From contig NZ_WBVQ01000002.1 in the NCBI RefSeq assembly GCF_008933165.1, positions 271,569-335,568 on the forward strand: 64,000 bases of DNA, read 5' to 3'. The position numbers were made by a program, and so were the translations under genes. This DNA is from Phaeocystidibacter marisrubri. Its GTDB lineage: Bacteria > Bacteroidota > Bacteroidia > Flavobacteriales > Schleiferiaceae. Shown one piece after another: positions 10,629 to 22,287 of the stretch (position 1 is its first letter; each line of letters begins with the position of its first letter). A model generated the notes under the pieces. That model ran no database searches. It worked only from the letters and a program-made list of their open reading frames with translations, and had not been told where the DNA came from.

Positions 10629-11153
10629 TCAACCGTTGAACACTTTGCTCATACTCACTCCGCGTTGACGAGCAACTTCACGTGCATCACGCATTTTCAA
10701 AAGAGCAACGAAAGTTGCCTTTACCAAGTTGTGTGGGTTAGAAGACCCTTTCGACTTGGCCAATACGTCATGAACACCTGCACTCTCCAACACGTGACGC
10801 ATAGCACCCCCGGCAATTACACCGGTACCATGCGCAGCGGGGCGCAAAAATACTCTAGCTCCACCGAATTTTCCAACTTCTTCGTGAGGAACTGTTGTTC
10901 CATTTAGTGGAATACGGTATAAATTCTTCTTCGCGTCCTCGATTCCCTTGGTGATCGCCTCAGAAACTTCCTTAGATTTTCCGAGTCCGTAACCAGCGAT
11001 TCCGTTCTCATTTCCTACAACCACCATGGCTGAGAAAGCGAAAGTACGTCCACCTTTGGTCACTTTAGTTACACGCTGAATACCTACTAGGCGGTCAACG
11101 AGTTCCAAACCTGATGGCTTAACGGTCTTTACGTTCTTGATACCTTTCAACAT
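10629..11153 (-). CDS. rpsE: 30S ribosomal protein S5
   Basis: A 174-residue S5, involved in decoding fidelity at the mRNA entrance. The double-stranded-RNA-binding-like N domain contains [21 protein letters not shown] and [10 protein letters not shown]; the C domain contains [20 protein letters not shown]. The frame opens at a TTG (11159), but the ATG at 11151-11153 ([11 protein letters not shown]) is the likelier start. The rplR stop lies just upstream (11160-11162). Confidence 0.97.
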   Translation of the reverse strand: MLKGIKNVKTVKPSGLELVDRLVGIQRVTKVTKGGRTFAFSAMVVVGNENGIAGYGLGKSKEVSEAITKGIEDAKKNLYRIPLNGTTVPHEEVGKFGGARVFLRPAAHGTGVIAGGAMRHVLESAGVHDVLAKSKGSSNPHNLVKATFVALLKMRDAREVARQRGVSMSKVFNG

Positions 11154-11159
11154 GGTCAA

Positions 11160-11516
11160 TTAGAATTTGAGTCCGGCTTCTCTAGCTCCTTCAGCCAAAG
11201 ACTTTACACGTCCGTGATACAAATAACCGCCACGGTCGAATGAACAAGCGTTGATTCCAGCTTCTAGAGCCTTTTCAGCGATTGCCTTACCAACGAGCTT
11301 GGCTTTATCTGATTTAGTTCCTTCTGCTCCTGTGATCTCTTTTGCAAGAGAAGACGCAGATGCAAGCGTTTTTCCAGTAACGTCGTCGATCAACTGAGCG
11401 TAGATCTCCTTGTTGCTACGGAAAACAGCAAGGCGTGGGCTATCCGCAGTACCCGCGATATTCTTGCGGATGCGACGGCGGATGCGATTTCTTCTTTCGA
11501 TCTTAGTGAGTGCCAT
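11160..11516 (-). CDS. rplR: 50S ribosomal protein L18
   Basis: A 118-residue L18, the 5S rRNA-binding protein of the central protuberance. [47 protein letters not shown] and the end [28 protein letters not shown] are typical. It is 7 bases after rplF and immediately upstream of rpsE. Confidence 0.98.
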   Translation of the reverse strand: MALTKIERRNRIRRRIRKNIAGTADSPRLAVFRSNKEIYAQLIDDVTGKTLASASSLAKEITGAEGTKSDKAKLVGKAIAEKALEAGINACSFDRGGYLYHGRVKSLAEGAREAGLKF

Positions 11517-11523
11517 TGCCTAC

Positions 11524-12081
11524 TTATTTTTTAGCTGCAGATTTACCAGCTTTTCTACGAATGTGCTCACCAACAAAGCGAATACCTTTTCCTTTGTACG
11601 GCTCCGGCTTGCGGAACGAACGGATCTTCGCTGCAACAGCTCCGAGAAGCTGCTTGTCGTGAGATGTGAGAGTGATCAAAGGGTTCTTACCCTTATCCGA
11701 CTTCGTTTCAACTTTGATTTCACTTGGAAGCTCAAACACGATATTGTGTGAGTAACCTACTGAGATATCAAGAAGTTGACCTTGGTTGGCAGCGCGGTAA
11801 CCTACACCGACCAATTCTAGTTCTTTCTTAAAGCCCTCTGAAACACCAACAACCATGTTGTTGATCAAAGCGCGATACAATCCGTGCTGAGCACGTGTAG
11901 GTTTTTCGTCGTTTGCACGCTCAACGTTGATAACTCCTTCTTCAACAGAAGCTGAGATATTCGGCTCAGAAATTACCTGAGTCAACTCTCCGAGTTTACC
12001 TTTTACAGTCACAACGTTTCCGTTCACCTGCACTTCGACGCCTTGGGGAATGGCGATGGGAGCCTTACCTATCCTTGACAT
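11524..12081 (-). CDS. rplF: 50S ribosomal protein L6
   Basis: A 185-residue L6 with two repeated alpha/beta domains near the GTPase-associated centre. MSRIGKAPIAIPQGVEV begins the first; the second contains ELVGVGYRAANQG and ends with the signature PEPYKGKGIRFVGEHIRRKAGKSA. It follows rpsH by 18 bases. Confidence 0.98.
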   Translation of the reverse strand: MSRIGKAPIAIPQGVEVQVNGNVVTVKGKLGELTQVISEPNISASVEEGVINVERANDEKPTRAQHGLYRALINNMVVGVSEGFKKELELVGVGYRAANQGQLLDISVGYSHNIVFELPSEIKVETKSDKGKNPLITLTSHDKQLLGAVAAKIRSFRKPEPYKGKGIRFVGEHIRRKAGKSAAKK

Positions 12082-12099
12082 GGTCTTATTCTTTGCAGA

Positions 12100-12498
12100 T
12101 TAATAAACGTAGCATAATACTTCACCACCTACGTTGTTGGCACGAGCTTGCTTATCGGTCATCACTCCTTTAGAAGTGCTCACGATAGCTACACCCAAAC
12201 CGTTCTTCACACGTGGCATAGTTTCTACATTGGTGTACTGGCGCAGACCTGGCTTAGACACACGGTGAAGACCGCGGAATGCTGGTTGCTTGGTTAGCGC
12301 ATCGTACTTTAGGGCGATCTTGATGGTGCCTTGAGGACCGTCTTCCGCTACCTTGTAGCTAAGCGCATATCCTTGATCCACCAGGATCTTAGTCATTTCG
12401 ATCTTCAGCTTAGACGCTGGGATCTCAACCACTTTATGGCCGGCCTTGGCAGCGTTCCTAACACGAGTTAGGAAATCGGCGATTGGGTCAGTGATCAT
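12100..12498 (-). CDS. rpsH: 30S ribosomal protein S8
   Basis: A 132-residue S8, a primary binder of the 16S central domain and, in E. coli, the translational repressor of the spc operon. MITDPIADFLTRVRNAAKAGH and the C-terminal VSTSKGVMTDKQARANNVGGEVLCYVY are diagnostic. No separate operator hairpin was identified here. Confidence 0.98.
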   Translation of the reverse strand: MITDPIADFLTRVRNAAKAGHKVVEIPASKLKIEMTKILVDQGYALSYKVAEDGPQGTIKIALKYDALTKQPAFRGLHRVSKPGLRQYTNVETMPRVKNGLGVAIVSTSKGVMTDKQARANNVGGEVLCYVY

Positions 12499-12517
12499 CT
12501 CTTTCGCTTTATTCTTT

Positions 12518-12787
12518 TTACCAACTAGCTTTCTTCACACCTGGGATCAATCCCTTGTTTGCCATTTCACGGAACATTACACGTGAAAGACCAAACTGAC
12601 GCATGTAACCACGTGGACGTCCGGTCAACTTGCAACGATTGTGAAGACGAACTGGAGAAGCGTTCTTAGGAAGCTTCTGTAGTCCTTCATAATCTCCTGC
12701 TGCTTTTAGAGCGGCACGCTTCTCAGCGTACTTCGCAGCGAGTTTTTCGCGCTTGACCTCGCGGGCCTTCATTGATTCTTTAGCCAT
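12518..12787 (-). CDS. rpsN: 30S ribosomal protein S14, zinc-free long form
   Basis: An 89-residue S14. [20 protein letters not shown] and the conserved [20 protein letters not shown] followed by [11 protein letters not shown] are present. It has only one Cys in the region where short C+ forms have a Cys4 zinc finger, so it is the zinc-independent type. It lies between rplE and rpsH. Confidence 0.98.
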   Translation of the reverse strand: MAKESMKAREVKREKLAAKYAEKRAALKAAGDYEGLQKLPKNASPVRLHNRCKLTGRPRGYMRQFGLSRVMFREMANKGLIPGVKKASW

Positions 12788-12793
12788 CTTCGC

Positions 12794-13339
12794 TTACTTT
12801 TTAAAAGGTAATCCGAAAGCTTTCAACAAGGCCTTAGCTTCCTTGTCAGTCTTCGCGGTTGTTACGAATGTGATATCCATACCGGTGATGTTATTCACCT
12901 TGTCGATGTCGATTTCAGGGAAGATGATTTGCTCAGTGATACCCATTGTGTAGTTACCACGGCCATCAAAACCGTCCTTGATCCCTTGGAAGTCGCGGAT
13001 ACGCGGTAGAGATACCGATACCAAACGATCCAAGAACTCCAACATACGGTCACTACGTAGAGTAACACGTGCTCCGATCGGCATGCCTTTACGGAGTTTG
13101 AAGTTAGAGATATCCTTCTTCGATTTTGTCATCACGGCCTTTTGACCTGCGATGATTGTCATTTCATCAACCGCGTATTCAATCATCTTCTTATCAGCAA
13201 CCGCACCACCAACACCTTGGCTAAGTACGATTTTCTGAAGACGTGGAACCTCCATTTGGTTCTTATAACCAAATTCTTCGGTCAACGCCGAAACGATATT
13301 CTCGCGGTAAACGCTTTTAAGTCTTGGTTGCATATCCAT
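12794..13339 (-). CDS. rplE: 50S ribosomal protein L5
   Basis: A 181-residue L5, a 5S rRNA binder that bridges to S13 and touches the P-site tRNA. It shows [58 protein letters not shown] and [12 protein letters not shown]. The ATG at 13337-13339 overlaps the rplX stop (TAATG); the second ATG, at 13331-13333, is an alternative start two codons in. Confidence 0.98.
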   Translation of the reverse strand: MDMQPRLKSVYRENIVSALTEEFGYKNQMEVPRLQKIVLSQGVGGAVADKKMIEYAVDEMTIIAGQKAVMTKSKKDISNFKLRKGMPIGARVTLRSDRMLEFLDRLVSVSLPRIRDFQGIKDGFDGRGNYTMGITEQIIFPEIDIDKVNNITGMDITFVTTAKTDKEAKALLKAFGLPFKK

Positions 13340-13656
13340 TACTTGATTACCTCACCTGATTTCTTCGCATAACGAACGATCTTGCCGTCTTCTACGCGAC
13401 GTCCAACACGTGTAGGAACGTTCTCTTTAGGATCAATCAACATCAAATTAGAGATGTGGATTGGAGCCTCCATTTTTACAATACCCCCTTGCGGGTTAGA
13501 AGCACTAGGCTTCTGGTGCTTTGAAACCATGTTCACGCCTTCTACGACGGCACGGTTTTGCTTTGGGATCATACGAATAACGCGTCCAGTCTCTCCTTTA
13601 GAGTTACCGGCGATTACCGTTACGTTGTCTCCCTTCTTGATATGAAACTTTGCCAT
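13339..13656 (-). CDS. rplX: 50S ribosomal protein L24
   Basis: A 105-residue L24, an assembly initiator with a KOW motif ([20 protein letters not shown]). [30 protein letters not shown] is the typical second half. The frame runs up to 13704 inside rplN, but the ATG at 13654-13656 ([10 protein letters not shown]) gives the family N terminus and leaves 19 bases after rplN. A GAGAGAAG purine tract precedes it. Confidence 0.96.
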   Translation of the reverse strand: MAKFHIKKGDNVTVIAGNSKGETGRVIRMIPKQNRAVVEGVNMVSKHQKPSASNPQGGIVKMEAPIHISNLMLIDPKENVPTRVGRRVEDGKIVRYAKKSGEVIK

Positions 13657-13675
13657 TGCTTCTCTCATTATTCGA

Positions 13676-14044
13676 TTAAAGCACCTCAGGCGCAAGAGAT
13701 ACAATCTTCATGAACTGACGATCGCGCAACTCACGAGCAACAGGACCGAATACACGTGTACCGCGCATTTCACCCGTTGCACCCAAGAGTACACAAGCGT
13801 TATCATCAAAACGGATGTATGATCCGTCTGGACGACGTACTTCTTTCTTTGTGCGAACTACAACCGCTGTAGAAACTGAACCCTTCTTCACGTTTCCGCT
13901 AGGGGTTGCTTGTTTCACAGTAACAACGATCTTGTCGCCTACAGAAGCGTAACGACGCTTCGTGCCACCTAGCACGCGGATGCAAAGCACCTCTTTCGCG
14001 CCAGTGTTATCGGCTACTTTTAGTCTCGATTCTTGTTGTACCAT
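13676..14044 (-). CDS. rplN: 50S ribosomal protein L14
   Basis: A 122-residue L14, an intersubunit-bridge protein. [27 protein letters not shown] and the C-terminal [29 protein letters not shown] are the complete family pattern. It is 1 base downstream of rpsQ. Confidence 0.98.
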   Translation of the reverse strand: MVQQESRLKVADNTGAKEVLCIRVLGGTKRRYASVGDKIVVTVKQATPSGNVKKGSVSTAVVVRTKKEVRRPDGSYIRFDDNACVLLGATGEMRGTRVFGPVARELRDRQFMKIVSLAPEVL

Positions 14045-14045
14045 C

Positions 14046-14306
14046 TTACTTAGCCCTTTCGATGATTTCGACTACTCTCCACTTCTTAGTCTTGCTGAGT
14101 GGACGTGTTTCCATGATGCGTACGGTGTCGCCTTCGTTGCAATCGTTTGTTTCATCATGTGCGTGAAACTTCTTGCTGAAGTTGACAAACTTACCGTACA
14201 ATGGGTGCTTAACGCGACGATGCACGTTTACCGTAACGGTTTTGTTCATCTTGGAGCTAGTTACAACCCCAATACGCTCTTTACGGAGATTTCTCTTTGT
14301 TTCCAT
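14046..14306 (-). CDS. rpsQ: 30S ribosomal protein S17
   Basis: An 86-residue OB-fold S17. [34 protein letters not shown] and the [26 protein letters not shown] block are diagnostic. It lies between rpmC and rplN. Confidence 0.98.
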   Translation of the reverse strand: METKRNLRKERIGVVTSSKMNKTVTVNVHRRVKHPLYGKFVNFSKKFHAHDETNDCNEGDTVRIMETRPLSKTKKWRVVEIIERAK

Positions 14307-14312
14307 CGCGTG

Positions 14313-14519
14313 TTATGCTTTTGCTGAAGCTTCTGTTTCTCTCTTCGCTAGTTCAGTCTTCATGCGAGCAATATCGCGACGAGTTGATCTCAAGCTCATC
14401 GGATTCTCCAACGGACTGATGTGGTGTGTCATTCGCATTTTGGTGAGGTTCATTTCGAACTCTACCAATTGCTCCTGAAGCTCCTCGGTCGTTAGACCAG
14501 TGATTTCTGACTGTTTCAT
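14313..14519 (-). CDS. rpmC: 50S ribosomal protein L29
   Basis: A 68-residue helical L29, at the peptide exit site where chaperones and SRP dock. MKQSEITGLTTEELQEQLVEFEMNLTKMR and STRRDIARMKTEL are typical. A longer frame starting with TTG at 14534 would overlap rplP; the ATG at 14517-14519 gives the normal N terminus. Confidence 0.96.
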   Translation of the reverse strand: MKQSEITGLTTEELQEQLVEFEMNLTKMRMTHHISPLENPMSLRSTRRDIARMKTELAKRETEASAKA

Positions 14520-14523
14520 CGTA

Positions 14524-14943
14524 TTAAGCTTCAAAATCTCGTCTGACTACAAACTTCGTACGTACCGGCAACTTCTGTGCTGCTAGGCGCAAGGCTTCTT
14601 TAGCGATCTCGTATGGAACACCATCGAGTTCAAAGAGCATGCGACCTGGCTTAACCACGGCTGCCCAATATTCAGGAGCACCTTTACCCTTACCCATACG
14701 TACCTCGAGAGGCTTCTTCGTAATAGGCTTGTCTGGGAAAATGCGAATCCACAATTGACCTTCACGTTTCATATAACGTGTTGCGGCGATACGGGCGGCC
14801 TCGATCTGACGAGAGGTCATCCATACTGAGTCAAGGGACTTGATACCAAATGACCCGTAAGCCAATTGAGTACCTCTTTGGGCATTGCCCTTCATTTTGC
14901 CCTTGAACGTTTTTCTATGCTTCGTCCGTTTCGGTGATAACAT
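14524..14943 (-). CDS. rplP: 50S ribosomal protein L16
   Basis: A 139-residue L16, which organises the A-site tRNA-binding region of 23S r[56 protein letters not shown] and [24 protein letters not shown] are diagnostic blocks. It follows rpsC by 26 bases. Confidence 0.98.
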   Translation of the reverse strand: MLSPKRTKHRKTFKGKMKGNAQRGTQLAYGSFGIKSLDSVWMTSRQIEAARIAATRYMKREGQLWIRIFPDKPITKKPLEVRMGKGKGAPEYWAAVVKPGRMLFELDGVPYEIAKEALRLAAQKLPVRTKFVVRRDFEA

Positions 14944-14969
14944 CGGTACGACGATTTAATATCCTCTGA

Positions 14970-15689
14970 TTACTTCTTTCCACCTCTGCGCTTTGGAGAA
15001 CCACCTTTCTGGTTTCCGCCGCCGGTTTTCTTCACATTGCCGAGCATGTTAGACAAGTCACGCTTGCCATACACCTCGCCTTTCATGATCCAAACCTTCA
15101 CCCCAATACGACCGTAAGTCGTGTGAGCTTCAGATTGATGATAGTCGATGTCCGCACGGAATGTGTGCAGTGGAGTACGACCATCTTTGAACATTTCAGA
15201 ACGTGACATCTCTGCGCCGTTCAAACGTCCAGATACTTGGATCTTGATTCCTTCAGCTCCCATGCGCATTGCTGCACCAACGGCCATTTTCACAGCACGA
15301 CGGAAAGAGATACGTCCTTCCAATTGGCGGGCAACACTGTCAGCTACCAACTTGGCATCCAACTCAGGTCGCTTAATCTCGTGAATGTTGATTTGAACCT
15401 CCTTTTTAGTGAGTTTCTTCAACTCTTCACGTAGCTTGTCTACTTCTTGACCACCTTTCCCGATGATAATACCCGGACGAGCCGTAGTGATTGTCACGGT
15501 AACGAGCTTCAAGGTGCGCTCAATAATGATGCGCGACACACTCGCTTTTGTTAGTCTGGCGTAGAGATACTTACGGATTTTTGCATCTTCAGCGAGCTTA
15601 TCGCCGTAGTTACGTCCTCCGTACCAGTTGCTCTCCCAGCCACGAATGTATCCAAGTCGGTTCCCGATAGGGTTCGTCTTTTGTCCCAT
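14970..15689 (-). CDS. rpsC: 30S ribosomal protein S3
   Basis: A 239-residue S3, part of the mRNA helicase at the entry channel. [20 protein letters not shown] is followed by the KH domain ([17 protein letters not shown]) and the C-terminal [30 protein letters not shown] region. It has a Gly/Lys-rich tail ([17 protein letters not shown]). Confidence 0.98.
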   Translation of the reverse strand: MGQKTNPIGNRLGYIRGWESNWYGGRNYGDKLAEDAKIRKYLYARLTKASVSRIIIERTLKLVTVTITTARPGIIIGKGGQEVDKLREELKKLTKKEVQINIHEIKRPELDAKLVADSVARQLEGRISFRRAVKMAVGAAMRMGAEGIKIQVSGRLNGAEMSRSEMFKDGRTPLHTFRADIDYHQSEAHTTYGRIGVKVWIMKGEVYGKRDLSNMLGNVKKTGGGNQKGGSPKRRGGKK

Positions 15690-15697
15690 TGTCTCGT

Positions 15698-16126
15698 TTA
15701 TTTGGCTTCAGTAGTCTCGTTCACATCAGTAGCAGCAGCGCTTCCCACAACAAGTGTTACGTGGTTTGAACGCTTGCGGATTCGGTGAGCACGTCCTTGC
15801 GGAGCAGCTTGAATTCGCTTCAACATTCTTCCACTATCCACTTGAATTTCTTGTACAATCAAGTTGTGGTCTTCCAAGCGCTGTCCTTCATTCTTAGCTT
15901 CCCAATTGGCCAAGGCAGAACGAAGCAATTTCTCCAAGCGGCTAGCAGCCTCTTTCGGTGAATGCTTCAACATGAACATTGCTTTCTCAACTTCCACTCC
16001 ACGGATCATATCCGCTACCAAGCGCATTTTGCGCGGAGATGTAGGACAATTGTTTAAACTTGCAATCGCCTTCTCCTTCTTGGCTGCCTTCAGAGCAATC
16101 GCTCTGTTTTTCTTACGTACACCCAT
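15698..16126 (-). CDS. rplV: 50S ribosomal protein L22
   Basis: A 142-residue L22, whose beta hairpin lines the peptide exit tunnel and is a site of macrolide-resistance mutations. [28 protein letters not shown] and the hairpin segment [29 protein letters not shown] are present. Short N- and C-terminal extensions ([19 protein letters not shown] at the start) exceed the 110 residues of E. coli. Confidence 0.98.
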   Translation of the reverse strand: MGVRKKNRAIALKAAKKEKAIASLNNCPTSPRKMRLVADMIRGVEVEKAMFMLKHSPKEAASRLEKLLRSALANWEAKNEGQRLEDHNLIVQEIQVDSGRMLKRIQAAPQGRAHRIRKRSNHVTLVVGSAAATDVNETTEAK

Positions 16127-16138
16127 TTCGTTTGTCGA

Positions 16139-16420
16139 TTATCGTTTGCCTTTGTCCTTTTTGTTACCTCCGTGGCCACGGAAAGTACGCGTTGGTGCGA
16201 ATTCTCCGAGTTTGTGACCTACCATGTTCTCCGTTACATACACCGGCACGAAAGTGCGTCCGTTGTGAACGGCGATGGTCTGTCCAACAAATTCTGGAGA
16301 GATCATCGAAGCTCTTGACCAAGTTTTGATCACCGTCTTCTTACCCGACTCAACATTCGCGAGAACTTTCTTCTCGAGTTTGTAGTGGATGTAGGGTCCT
16401 TTTTTCAGCGAACGAGCCAT
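16139..16420 (-). CDS. rpsS: 30S ribosomal protein S19
   Basis: A 93-residue S19 of the small-subunit head. [19 protein letters not shown], the [29 protein letters not shown] block and [14 protein letters not shown] are diagnostic. It lies between rplB and rplV. Confidence 0.98.
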   Translation of the reverse strand: MARSLKKGPYIHYKLEKKVLANVESGKKTVIKTWSRASMISPEFVGQTIAVHNGRTFVPVYVTENMVGHKLGEFAPTRTFRGHGGNKKDKGKR

Positions 16421-16430
16421 ATCCCTTTAA

Positions 16431-17255
<825 letters not shown>

Positions 17256-17260
17256 GGCTA

Positions 17261-17554
17261 TTAGATATTGCTGTAGATATCAATCATTTCTCCTTCGCGT
17301 ACGTCCACGATGGCTTTCTTGTATGCAGACTTTGATCCTTGGATCATTCCTGCCTTGGTGTAACGACTCATCTTGCGAGCTGGAACAACTTGAGTGCGAA
17401 CCGCATCTACGTTAACTCCGTAGAACGATTCAATCGCTTTCTTGATCTCCACTTTGTTGGCGTCACGACGTACAACAAACGAGTAACGATTGCGCTCCTC
17501 GCTGTCTGCTGATGCCTTCTCTGTGATGATCGGACGGATTAAAATATTCTCCAT
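17261..17554 (-). CDS. rplW: 50S ribosomal protein L23
   Basis: A 97-residue L23, a docking site for trigger factor and SRP at the tunnel exit. [15 protein letters not shown] and the [21 protein letters not shown] block are typical. Start ATG at 17552-17554 overlaps the rplD TGA by one base, so the two are translationally coupled; a GTG one codon upstream is less likely. Confidence 0.96.
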   Translation of the reverse strand: MENILIRPIITEKASADSEERNRYSFVVRRDANKVEIKKAIESFYGVNVDAVRTQVVPARKMSRYTKAGMIQGSKSAYKKAIVDVREGEMIDIYSNI

Positions 17555-18186
17555 CACTTTTCGCTTAATACGTTCTCAATTCTCTCAATCGAACCTTCTG
17601 TAAGTACTAGCGTTCCCGCGTTCATAATCTGATAAGTACTTAAATCAGAGGCTGTTACAACTTTCGACCCCTCAAAATTTCGGGACGACAAATATACGTT
17701 TTTATTTGTATCTCCTACAACTACAACGCTTTTTTTGTCGTTAAGTCCCAAAGCTTTAAGGATTTCCGCATACTGCTTGGTCTTAGGAGCATCGAAGTTC
17801 AAGTCTTCCAAAAAGATAACTTGATCATTCTTCACTTTCATACTCAAAGCAGAGCGGCGAGCCAAAGTCTTAACTTTCTTATTCAATTTGAAACCGTAGT
17901 CACGTGGTTCAGGACCGAAAGCCGTTCCACCTCCGCGGTGCAATGGACCTTTCAATGAACCGTAACGTGCTCCACCAGTTCCTTTTTGCTTGTGGTGCTT
18001 CTTGGTCGTACGAGATACTTCCGCACGAGCCTTCACCTTGTGCGTACCTTGACGCTGATTAGCGAGGTACTGCTTAACGTCCAAGTAAATCGCGTGCTCA
18101 TTTGGTTCGATAGAGAATACTCCATCGTTGAGTACGATCTTACGTCCGGAGTCTTTTCCTTGGGTATTGATGACCGTGCGTTCCAT
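17554..18186 (-). CDS. rplD: 50S ribosomal protein L4
   Basis: A 210-residue L4, with a long loop reaching the exit tunnel. The conserved loop RQGTHKVKARAEV, HKQKGTGGARYGS and FGPEPRDYGFKLNKKVK are intact. In E. coli L4 also represses the S10 operon; no equivalent leader was identified. The ATG overlaps the rplC stop (TAATG). Confidence 0.97.
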   Translation of the reverse strand: MERTVINTQGKDSGRKIVLNDGVFSIEPNEHAIYLDVKQYLANQRQGTHKVKARAEVSRTTKKHHKQKGTGGARYGSLKGPLHRGGGTAFGPEPRDYGFKLNKKVKTLARRSALSMKVKNDQVIFLEDLNFDAPKTKQYAEILKALGLNDKKSVVVVGDTNKNVYLSSRNFEGSKVVTASDLSTYQIMNAGTLVLTEGSIERIENVLSEK

Positions 18187-18800
18187 TACTTCTCTACGAT
18201 TACGAATGAGTTTTTCGCTCCCGGCACTGAGCCCTTCACAATAAGAAGGTTCTTTTCAGTGTCGACCTTCAACACTTGAAGGTTTTGAATCTTGGTGCGG
18301 TCACCACCCATCTGACCAGCCATGCGAATTCCTTTGAATACGCGTGAAGGATCTGAACCGGCACCGATTGAACCCGGTGCACGTAGGCGGTTATGCTGAC
18401 CGTGGGTAGCTTGTCCAACACCACCAAAACCGTGGCGCTTAACAACACCCTGGAAACCCTTCCCTTTGGAAGTTCCCACGATGTCGACAAATTCACCTTC
18501 GGCGAACATGTCTACATTCAATGTTTCACCCAACTTAACTGAATCTGCAGCGAAGTCGCGGAATTCCACGTACTTTCTCTTTGCAGTTGTTCCAGCTTTC
18601 TTGGCATGGCCGGCGGCAGGTTGTGAGGCGTGTTTCTTCTCGCCAAATCCAATCTGCACGGCACTGTAACCATCGACATCTTCAGTTTTCACTTGAGTAA
18701 CCACACATGGGCCAAGCTCAAGTACCGTACAAGGCAAGTTTTTGCCTTCCGGGCTGAAAATGCTGGTCATTCCGATTTTTTTACCAATCAATCCAGGCAT
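18186..18800 (-). CDS. rplC: 50S ribosomal protein L3
   Basis: A 204-residue L3, next to the peptidyl transferase centre. [20 protein letters not shown], the [38 protein letters not shown] region (read as adjoining blocks, with the glutamine that is methylated in some species) and [13 protein letters not shown] are present. Confidence 0.98.
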   Translation of the reverse strand: MPGLIGKKIGMTSIFSPEGKNLPCTVLELGPCVVTQVKTEDVDGYSAVQIGFGEKKHASQPAAGHAKKAGTTAKRKYVEFRDFAADSVKLGETLNVDMFAEGEFVDIVGTSKGKGFQGVVKRHGFGGVGQATHGQHNRLRAPGSIGAGSDPSRVFKGIRMAGQMGGDRTKIQNLQVLKVDTEKNLLIVKGSVPGAKNSFVIVEK

Positions 18801-18824
18801 CTCAACTATTGATTAATGCGTCCG

Positions 18825-19130
18825 TTAAACTTTAATCTCTACTTCAACCCCACTAGGAAGCTCGAGCTTCATCAAAGCGTCGATCGTCTTAGACGACGAG
18901 CTATAGATGTCGAGCAAACGCTTGTATGAGCTAAGCTCAAACTGTTCGCGGGCTTTCTTATTCACGTGTGGTGAGCGGAGCACTGTGAAAATACGCTTGT
19001 TTGTAGGCAATGGAATTGGACCATTTACTACTGCGCCTGTGCTCTTCACCGTCTTAACGATCTTCTCAGCAGACTTGTCTACCAAGTTGTGGTCGTAAGA
19101 CTTCAATTTGATTCTGATCTTCTGGCTCAT
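18825..19130 (-). CDS. rpsJ: 30S ribosomal protein S10
   Basis: A 101-residue S10, shared between the ribosome and NusG/NusB antitermination complexes. [40 protein letters not shown] and [29 protein letters not shown] are diagnostic. The frame extends into fusA, but the ATG at 19128-19130 gives the family N terminus 13 bases after fusA. tuf, found between fusA and rpsJ in E. coli, is absent. Confidence 0.97.
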   Translation of the reverse strand: MSQKIRIKLKSYDHNLVDKSAEKIVKTVKSTGAVVNGPIPLPTNKRIFTVLRSPHVNKKAREQFELSSYKRLLDIYSSSSKTIDALMKLELPSGVEVEIKV

Positions 19131-19143
19131 TTGATGAACTCTA

Positions 19144-21246
19144 TTAAGCTTTTCTTCCTTTAACCTCAGCAATTACCTCGTCAGCGATGTTCTTAGGTGT
19201 CTCAGAGAAGTGTGAGAACTCCATAGTTGATGTCGCACGACCTGACGTGATAGTACGCAAGTCCGTTACATAACCGAACATTTCAGACAATGGTACTTTA
19301 GCCTTGATAACTTGAGAACCGTTACGGCTATCCATACCTTCTACTTGACCGCGACGCTTGTTCAAGTCACCTACTACGTCACCCATGTTCTCCTCTGGAG
19401 TAAGAACTTCGAGTTTCATGATAGGCTCGAGCAAAATAGGTGAAGCCTTTGGAAGAGCTTCTCTATACGCCATTTTCGCTGCCAATTCAAATGAAAGTTG
19501 GTCGGAATCCACAGGGTGGAATGAACCGTCTTTCAAAGTAACTTTCAAACTATCTACAGGGAATCCTGCCAATACACCGTTTGACATCGCGTCCTTGAAT
19601 CCTTTCTCTACTGAAGGAATGAATTCACGAGGTACGTTACCACCTTTCACTTCGTTTACGAAGATCAAACCTGGCTTGTCTTCCTCACCTGGCTCGATAA
19701 CTACAACGATATCGGCGAATTTACCACGACCACCCGTTTGCTTCTTGTAAACCTCACGGTGATCAACAGTGCCTTTAATAGTCTCTTTGTAAGATACCTG
19801 TGGAGCACCTTGGTTAACCTCAACCTTGAACTCGCGCTTAAGGCGGTCCATGATGATGTCCAAGTGAAGCTCACCCATACCACTGATTACAGTCTGACCT
19901 GAATCTTCGTCGGTCTTAACTTGGAAGGTTGGATCCTCTTCAGCCAATTTAGCTAGAGCTACACCCAACTTGTCCACGTCAGCTTTCGACTTAGGCTCAA
20001 TTGCCAAACCGATAACCGGATCTGGGAAGTCCATTGATTCCAAAACGATTGGCGACTTCTCATCACAAAGTGTGTCACCAGTCTTGATATCTTTAAATCC
20101 AACCAATGCAGCGATATCACCAGCACCCAAAGAATCAATCTGGTTTTGCTTGTTCGCGTGCATTTGGAAAATACGTGAGATACGCTCTTTCTTACCCGTA
20201 CGAGTGTTCAATACATATGAACCAGACTCAAGGATACCTGAGTATGCACGAGTGAAGCAAAGACGTCCTACGAATGGATCTGTTGCAATTTTAAATGCGA
20301 GTGCTGCGAATGGAGATTCGAAGCTAGGCTTGCGAGACTCCTCTTCTTCAGTCTTAGGGTTTGTTCCGCGAATTGCGTCAACGTCAAGTGGAGAAGGAAG
20401 GATTTCCATCACCATGTCAAGCATAGCCTGAACACCTTTGTTCTTGAACGCGGAACCACACATCATTGGAACTACTTTACCAGCGATAGTAGCCTCACGC
20501 AATGCGTTAAGGATCTCACGCTCAGAAAGTGATTCTGGATCTTCGAAGTACTTCTCCATAAGAGTATCGTCGAACTCAGCTACTGCTTCCAACAATTTCT
20601 CACGGTACTCCGTAGCTTCGTCAAGAAGGTCAGCTGGGATTTCAACTTCCTCGAAAGTCATACCCATATCTTCCTCGTTCCAAACGATACCACGGAAGTT
20701 AATCAAGTCGATAACCCCTTTGAAGTCCGCTTCAGCTCCGATTGGAATCTGAAGTGGCAACGCGTGGCTACCCAACATATCTTTTACCTGACGAGTTACG
20801 TTCAAGAAATCGGCACCTTGACGGTCCATCTTGTTAACGAAACCAATACGAGGTACGTTGTAGTTGTTTGCTAGTCTCCAGTTGGTCTCAGACTGTGGTT
20901 CAACACCGTCTACCGCACTGAACAAGAATACCAAACCATCCAACACACGAAGGGAACGGTTAACCTCAACAGTAAAGTCAACGTGACCCGGAGTGTCAAT
21001 GATGTTTACGTGGTAATTGTCTCCACGGTATGGCCAGTTCAATGTAGTAGCGGCAGAGGTGATCGTGATACCACGCTCTTGCTCTTGCTCCATCCAGTCC
21101 ATAGTAGCTGCACCATCGTGCACCTCACCAATTTTATGACTCACACCACCGTAGTAAAGAATACGCTCGGTGGTCGTTGTTTTACCAGCATCGATGTGTG
21201 CAGCGATACCGATATTTCTTGTGTATTTGAGATCTCTGTTTGCCAT
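19144..21246 (-). CDS. fusA: Translation elongation factor G
   Basis: A 700-residue translocation GTPase. G1 ([20 protein letters not shown]), the switch region [20 protein letters not shown] and NKMDRQGAD are all intact, followed by domains II-V (for example [18 protein letters not shown] and the tip region of domain IV). It is a single standard-length copy, 14 bases after rpsG. Confidence 0.98.
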   Translation of the reverse strand: MANRDLKYTRNIGIAAHIDAGKTTTTERILYYGGVSHKIGEVHDGAATMDWMEQEQERGITITSAATTLNWPYRGDNYHVNIIDTPGHVDFTVEVNRSLRVLDGLVFLFSAVDGVEPQSETNWRLANNYNVPRIGFVNKMDRQGADFLNVTRQVKDMLGSHALPLQIPIGAEADFKGVIDLINFRGIVWNEEDMGMTFEEVEIPADLLDEATEYREKLLEAVAEFDDTLMEKYFEDPESLSEREILNALREATIAGKVVPMMCGSAFKNKGVQAMLDMVMEILPSPLDVDAIRGTNPKTEEEESRKPSFESPFAALAFKIATDPFVGRLCFTRAYSGILESGSYVLNTRTGKKERISRIFQMHANKQNQIDSLGAGDIAALVGFKDIKTGDTLCDEKSPIVLESMDFPDPVIGLAIEPKSKADVDKLGVALAKLAEEDPTFQVKTDEDSGQTVISGMGELHLDIIMDRLKREFKVEVNQGAPQVSYKETIKGTVDHREVYKKQTGGRGKFADIVVVIEPGEEDKPGLIFVNEVKGGNVPREFIPSVEKGFKDAMSNGVLAGFPVDSLKVTLKDGSFHPVDSDQLSFELAAKMAYREALPKASPILLEPIMKLEVLTPEENMGDVVGDLNKRRGQVEGMDSRNGSQVIKAKVPLSEMFGYVTDLRTITSGRATSTMEFSHFSETPKNIADEVIAEVKGRKA

Positions 21247-21260
21247 GATTTTCTAAAGAT

Positions 21261-21731
21261 TTAGAATCGGAAGTGTGAGAATGCTTTGTTAGCTTCAGCC
21301 ATTCTGTGCGTATCAATACGCTTCTTAACTGCTGCACCTTCCTCTTTAGAAGCGGCAACGATCTCAGCAGCCAAACGAGCTGCCATTGTCTTCTCGTTAC
21401 GTGAACGTGAATATTGAATCAACCACTTCATCGCCATGGAGATTTTACGCTCTGGGCGAATCTGCATAGGGATTTGGAAGGTTGAACCACCTACACGGCG
21501 GCTACGCACTTCTACGTGCGGCATTACATTTGTCAATGCTTCCTTCCAAACGTCAAGACCGTTAGCGCTTTCCGTCTTCTCCGCTACGATTTCTAGTGCA
21601 TCGTAGAAGATACTGAAGGCAACACTCTTCTTGCCGTCGTACATCAAGTTATTCACAAACCTTGTTACCAATGGATCATTGAACTTTGGATCCGGTAAAA
21701 GGATTCTCTTTTTAGCTCTGGTCTTTCTCAT
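21261..21731 (-). CDS. rpsG: 30S ribosomal protein S7
   Basis: A 156-residue S7, the primary binder of the 3' major domain of 16S rRNA. MRKTRAKKRILLPDPKFNDPLVTRFVN, NVMPHVEVRSRRVGGSTFQIP and KKRIDTHRMAEANKAFSHFRF are diagnostic. Confidence 0.98.
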   Translation of the reverse strand: MRKTRAKKRILLPDPKFNDPLVTRFVNNLMYDGKKSVAFSIFYDALEIVAEKTESANGLDVWKEALTNVMPHVEVRSRRVGGSTFQIPMQIRPERKISMAMKWLIQYSRSRNEKTMAARLAAEIVAASKEEGAAVKKRIDTHRMAEANKAFSHFRF

Positions 21732-21756
21732 GTCGCAATGAAATGATTACTGCTTT

Positions 21757-22137
21757 TTACTTCTTAGCTTTTGGACGCTTAGTTCCGTACTTCGAGCGAC
21801 GTTGGTTACGACCTTCTACACCGGCAGTGTCTAATGCACCACGAACAATGTGATAGCGTACACCTGGTAAGTCCTTAACACGACCACCGCGCACTAATAC
21901 AATACTGTGTTCCTGAAGGTTGTGACCTTCACCTGGAATGTAGGCGTTCACCTCATTCCCATTCGTCAAGCGGACACGGGCTACCTTACGCATTGCCGAG
22001 TTTGGCTTCTTTGGTGTAGTCGTGTAAACACGAGTACACACGCCACGGCGTTGCGGGCAGGCATCCAGAGCGGCCGACTTGCTCTTCTTCTCAATTTTCG
22101 TTCTGCCTTTGCGAACTAACTGTTGAATCGTTGGCAT
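21757..22137 (-). CDS. rpsL: 30S ribosomal protein S12
   Basis: A 126-residue S12, central to decoding accuracy. [12 protein letters not shown], the [17 protein letters not shown] loop and [15 protein letters not shown] are intact, with Lys at both positions where substitutions give streptomycin resistance (K in PKKPNS and K in RVKDLP), so the allele looks sensitive. It is the first gene of the superoperon, about 57 bases after the predicted start of transcription. Confidence 0.98.
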   Translation of the reverse strand: MPTIQQLVRKGRTKIEKKSKSAALDACPQRRGVCTRVYTTTPKKPNSAMRKVARVRLTNGNEVNAYIPGEGHNLQEHSIVLVRGGRVKDLPGVRYHIVRGALDTAGVEGRNQRRSKYGTKRPKAKK

Positions 22138-22200
22138 CTGTTACCTTATTGCGTTGATAATCTTGCAAATACGTAATTATCCCCTATTTTTTAGGGACTG

Positions 22201-22230
22201 CAAATGTAGAACAAAAAACCTATCCCACAA
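22201..22230 (-). promoter_or_regulatory. Predicted Bacteroidota-type promoter of the ribosomal superoperon
   Basis: On the minus strand, TTG (22230-22228) and TACATTTG (22208-22201) are 19 bases apart, matching the -33 TTG / -7 TAnnTTTG consensus. Transcription should start near 22195. The leader contains a small CCCTA-loop-TAGGG hairpin around 22182-22197 (near the start of the transcript) that may be structural. Confidence 0.6.
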
Positions 22231-22287
22231 TGGTTTACGTGAAAATGTTACTGATAATCTGACATTTGGCTCCCGCCTGATGAGAAA

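Noticed and set aside
22138-22200. Ribosomal-protein autoregulatory leader (S12/S7 or L4 type) upstream of rpsL
   Set aside because: Only a 5-bp hairpin is visible; no resemblance to a known operator could be established by eye.
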